Shown here piece after piece: positions 5,546 to 7,706 of a DNA stretch of 7,706 bases. Position numbers and translations under genes: made by a program. The notes beneath the pieces were generated by a model. It searched no databases. It saw only the letters and a list, made by a program, of their open reading frames with translations, and was not told the origin of the DNA. The first letter of the stretch is position 1; the number at the start of each line of letters is the position of its first letter. This DNA is from Sphingomonadales bacterium (GTDB lineage: Bacteria > Pseudomonadota > Alphaproteobacteria > Sphingomonadales > Sphingomonadaceae), in the NCBI GenBank assembly GCA_025360285.1, contig JANYCM010000333.1, positions 1 through 7,706 of the forward strand. The letters are read 5' to 3'.

Positions 5546-6291
5546 GTTTTTCGGACGCCGAACTCGACCGCTATGCCCGGCACCTCGTGCTGCGCGAGAT
5601 CGGCGGGCGCGGCCAGACGCTCATCAAGGCCGCCAACATCGCCGTCATCGGTGCCGGCGGGCTGGGCAGCCCCTGCCTGCAATATCTCGCCGCCGCCGGC
5701 GTCGGTGCGATCACGATCATCGATGACGATGATGTGGCGCTGAGCAATCTGCAGCGCCAGACACTGTTCACCACCGCCGCCATTGGCCGGCCCAAGGTAG
5801 CGGTTGCCGCCGAACAGCTGGTGGCGCTCAACCCGCATGTCGTGGTGACACCGGTGGCGATGCGGCTGACGGCGGACAATGCCGCCAGCCTGCTCGCCGG
5901 ACACAGCCTGATCATCGATGGCTGCGACAGTTTCGCGACGCGGCTGGCGGTCAACACTGCTGCCATCGCGCTGGGCATTCCGCTGCTGTCGGGTGCTGTC
6001 GGACCGTTCGATGGCCAGATCGCGCTGTTCGCCGGGCATCTGCCCGATCAGCCCTGTTACCAATGCCTGGTCGGTGCCGCCGCCGATCGCCCCGAACAAA
6101 GCTGTGCCGAAACCGGCGTGCTCGGCGCGCTGACCGGCATCATCGGGTCGATGCTAGCGCTGGAGGCGTTGCGCGCCATCACCGGCTTTGGCGATCCACT
6201 GGCCGGGCGGCTGCTGCTTTATGATGCGCTGGGCGCGCGGCTGCGGTCGGTGCGCCTGCCCAGGGACCCTGGTTGCGGGGCGTGTGGTTGA
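5542..6291 (+). CDS. moeB: MoeB/ThiF/HesA-family adenylyltransferase, probably MoeB
   Basis: A 249-residue E1-like enzyme that uses ATP to adenylate the C-terminal glycine of a ubiquitin-fold sulfur carrier, MoaD in molybdopterin synthesis. Features in order are RYARHLVLREIGG (10-22), the nucleotide loop GAGGLG (37-42), DDDDVALSNLQRQ (61-73), Lys85 in GRPK, IIDGCDSFATR (124-134), zinc ligands Cys172 and Cys175 (CYQC) with Cys245 and Cys248 (CGAC), and SCAETGVLG (187-195), equivalent to the E. coli MoeB TCVEAGV region. Length equals E. coli MoeB (249). It could instead serve ThiS or another sulfur carrier, since MoeB, ThiF and MoeZ are hard to separate and no carrier or moa gene lies nearby. 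There is no rhodanese domain. The GTG start overlaps the dut stop as GTGA, implying translational coupling. Confidence 0.9.
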   Translation: MSFSDAELDRYARHLVLREIGGRGQTLIKAANIAVIGAGGLGSPCLQYLAAAGVGAITIIDDDDVALSNLQRQTLFTTAAIGRPKVAVAAEQLVALNPHVVVTPVAMRLTADNAASLLAGHSLIIDGCDSFATRLAVNTAAIALGIPLLSGAVGPFDGQIALFAGHLPDQPCYQCLVGAAADRPEQSCAETGVLGALTGIIGSMLALEALRAITGFGDPLAGRLLLYDALGARLRSVRLPRDPGCGACG

Positions 6292-6348
6292 AACGCTGCG
6301 ACAAGCTGCCCTTGTAACCGGCCCCATTGCCGCCTATCTGCCGCCGCC

Positions 6349-7706
6349 GTGGCCCCTCCCCCTTCCCGCCGGACGACTGCCCCCTTGGGTCCCTTCAAGC
6401 GCTTCTTTGCCTGGCTGGTGAAGGCCGGGCTGATCGCCGGGCTGGCCGGCACCCTGGCGCTGGCGGTGGCAGTCGCGATTGCCTATAATTCCCTGCCTGA
6501 TTTCGATGCGCTGATGCGGTCACCCAATGGCCAATCGGTGGAAATCCGCGGGGCCGACAACAGCGTGCTGGTGTCGCTGGGTCCCAGCTACGGCGAATGG
6601 CTGGCCTATGCCCGCATCCCCAAGACGATGACCGGGGCGATGATCGCGGTGGAGGACCGGCGCTTCTGGATGCATCCGGGCGTCGATCCGCTGGGCGTCG
6701 GCCGGGCGTTTTTCGTCAATCTGCGCGCCGGGCATAGCGTCCAGGGTGCCTCGACGATCACCCAGCAGCTGGCGCGCAATGTCTTTCTGACCAGCAACAA
6801 GACGTTCGCCCGCAAGGGCCGCGAAATGATCCTGGCGCTGGCGCTTGAGCGCAAATTCACCAAGGAAGCGCTGCTCGAACTCTATCTCAACCGGGTGTAT
6901 TTCGGCGGCGGCGCCTATGGCATCGATGCCGCCAGCCGCAAATTCTTCGGCCATTCGGCGACGACGCTGAGCCTGGAAGAAGCCGCCGTCATTGCCGGGC
7001 TGGTCAAGGCGCCGTCGCGCTATGCGCCGTCGGCCGATGCCGTGGCGGCGCGGTCGCGGGCCGCCACCGTCATCGCCACCATGGTCGATTCGGGCGCGGT
7101 GACGCCCGGCGAAGCGGCAACCGCCGATATGGCGACATTGAACTTCGCACCGCAGGAACGCACCGCCGGCGTACGCTATTTTACTGATTGGGTGCTGGCG
7201 CAGGTCGAAAACCTGACCGACGAGGCGGTGGAACCCTTGCAGGTGACGACAACACTCGATCCGGTCGGCCAGCGCTATGCCGAGGCGGCATTGGCCGCTG
7301 AAAGCCCGGCAGGTGCCCAGGCGGCGCTGGTGGCGCTGGCGCGCGATGGTGCCGTCAAGGCCATGGTCGGCGGCAATGACTATGTGAAATCCAACTACAA
7401 CCGCGCCGTCGCCGCCCGCCGGCAACCAGGATCAGCATTCAAATTCTTCGTGTATGCCGCCGCCATAGAAGCCGGGGTCAGCCCCGATGACATGATGGAG
7501 GACAAGCCCGTCACCATCGGCAATTGGTCACCCAAGAACAGCAATGGGCGCTTTCTGGGAGCGGTCAGCGTGCGTGACGCCTTTGCGCTGTCAATCAATA
7601 CCGTCGCTGTCGAACTGGCGGCGCGCACCGGGTTCGATACCGTCGCCGACATGGCGCGGCGTTTCGGCATCACGACGCCGATCAGCCGGCTGCCGGCGAT
7701 GGCGCT
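6349..7706 (+). CDS. Class A penicillin-binding protein, PBP1A family (3' end outside window)
   Basis: Bifunctional glycosyltransferase/transpeptidase that polymerises and cross-links peptidoglycan. The frame is open to the window edge (452 full codons). A short basic N-terminus (Arg7, Arg8, Lys17, Arg18) precedes one membrane helix (about 26-46). The glycosyltransferase domain shows EDRRFWMHPG (102-111, catalytic Glu102), QGASTITQQLARN (132-144), RKGRE (155-159) and ELYLNRVYFG (177-186). The transpeptidase domain shows QPGSAFK with Ser362 and Lys365 (SxxK) and SIN at 415-417 (SxN); the KTG motif lies past the window. The catalytic serine is only 260 residues after Glu102, so there is little inserted sequence between domains. 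No ATG is available: GTG 6349 keeps the basic tail, while TTG 6385 is the alternative. Neither has a Shine-Dalgarno. It follows moeB by 57 bases in the same frame. Confidence 0.93.
   Translation, partial: MAPPPSRRTTAPLGPFKRFFAWLVKAGLIAGLAGTLALAVAVAIAYNSLPDFDALMRSPNGQSVEIRGADNSVLVSLGPSYGEWLAYARIPKTMTGAMIAVEDRRFWMHPGVDPLGVGRAFFVNLRAGHSVQGASTITQQLARNVFLTSNKTFARKGREMILALALERKFTKEALLELYLNRVYFGGGAYGIDAASRKFFGHSATTLSLEEAAVIAGLVKAPSRYAPSADAVAARSRAATVIATMVDSGAVTPGEAATADMATLNFAPQERTAGVRYFTDWVLAQVENLTDEAVEPLQVTTTLDPVGQRYAEAALAAESPAGAQAALVALARDGAVKAMVGGNDYVKSNYNRAVAARRQPGSAFKFFVYAAAIEAGVSPDDMMEDKPVTIGNWSPKNSNGRFLGAVSVRDAFALSINTVAVELAARTGFDTVADMARRFGITTPISRLPAMA

Noticed and set aside
5365..6099. Minus-strand open frame (244 codons) opposite dut and moeB
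   Set aside because: Antisense to two genes with complete motif sets, and it has no motif of its own.
6353..6370. Pyrimidine-rich CCCCTCCCCCTTCCCGCC near the PBP start, possibly a decayed copy of the coaBC palindromic element
   Set aside because: Only a partial match to one arm (about 13 of 17), with no inverted partner nearby; simple composition explains it.
6520..7425. Long minus-strand open frame (301 codons) opposite the PBP gene
   Set aside because: The plus strand here carries the full glycosyltransferase and SxxK motifs; the antisense frame is His/Arg/Gly-rich with no recognisable motif.

Overview
The window is a GC-rich, densely packed chromosomal segment of an alphaproteobacterium, most likely of the Sphingomonadales. 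The evidence is the neighbourhood ubiE-ubiB-coaBC-dut-moeB, the alphaproteobacterial wording of CoaBC and of the class A penicillin-binding protein, and a GC-rich palindromic repeat of a style I associate with sphingomonad genomes. The lineage is inferred from remembered families, not from a search. No rRNA, tRNA, CRISPR array, insertion sequence or phage gene is visible, and every intergenic gap is under 80 bases.

Layout. (1) 1-2122: the 3' part of ubiE (C-methyltransferase of ubiquinone/menaquinone synthesis) and a complete ubiB (ABC1/ADCK-type kinase-like protein of ubiquinone synthesis). They are separated by 40 bases that hold a 13-codon mini-ORF and a hairpin. (2) 2165-3799: an accessory-looking module. 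It has a GNAT acetyltransferase resembling the tabtoxin-resistance protein Ttr, a tail-to-tail LysE/RhtB amino-acid exporter, and a divergent Lrp/AsnC regulator. The 73-base AT-rich gap between exporter and regulator carries a consensus -10 and a dyad. (3) 3796-6291: a tightly coupled run of coaBC (coenzyme A synthesis), dut (dUTPase) and moeB (adenylyltransferase of molybdopterin synthesis) with 4-, 11- and 4-base overlaps, starting inside the stop of the Lrp gene. (4) 6349-7706: the 5' part of a bifunctional class A penicillin-binding protein that starts without an ATG and runs off the window.

How the parts relate. The ubi genes and coaBC-dut-moeB are housekeeping genes that I expect to lie close together in this lineage. 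The acetyltransferase/exporter/regulator module sits between the two groups, and its regulator gene now overlaps the coaBC start. A regulator that senses an amino acid, an exporter and an acetyltransferase related to a protein that inactivates a toxic amino-acid analogue would form a plausible detoxification or amino-acid homeostasis unit; this is inference.

The most notable sequence feature is an 88-base inverted repeat inside coaBC. It is read in frame as a Pro/Gly/Arg-rich linker between the decarboxylase and synthetase domains, much like the palindromic elements found inside Rickettsia genes. I see no clear-cut new defence or mobile system.
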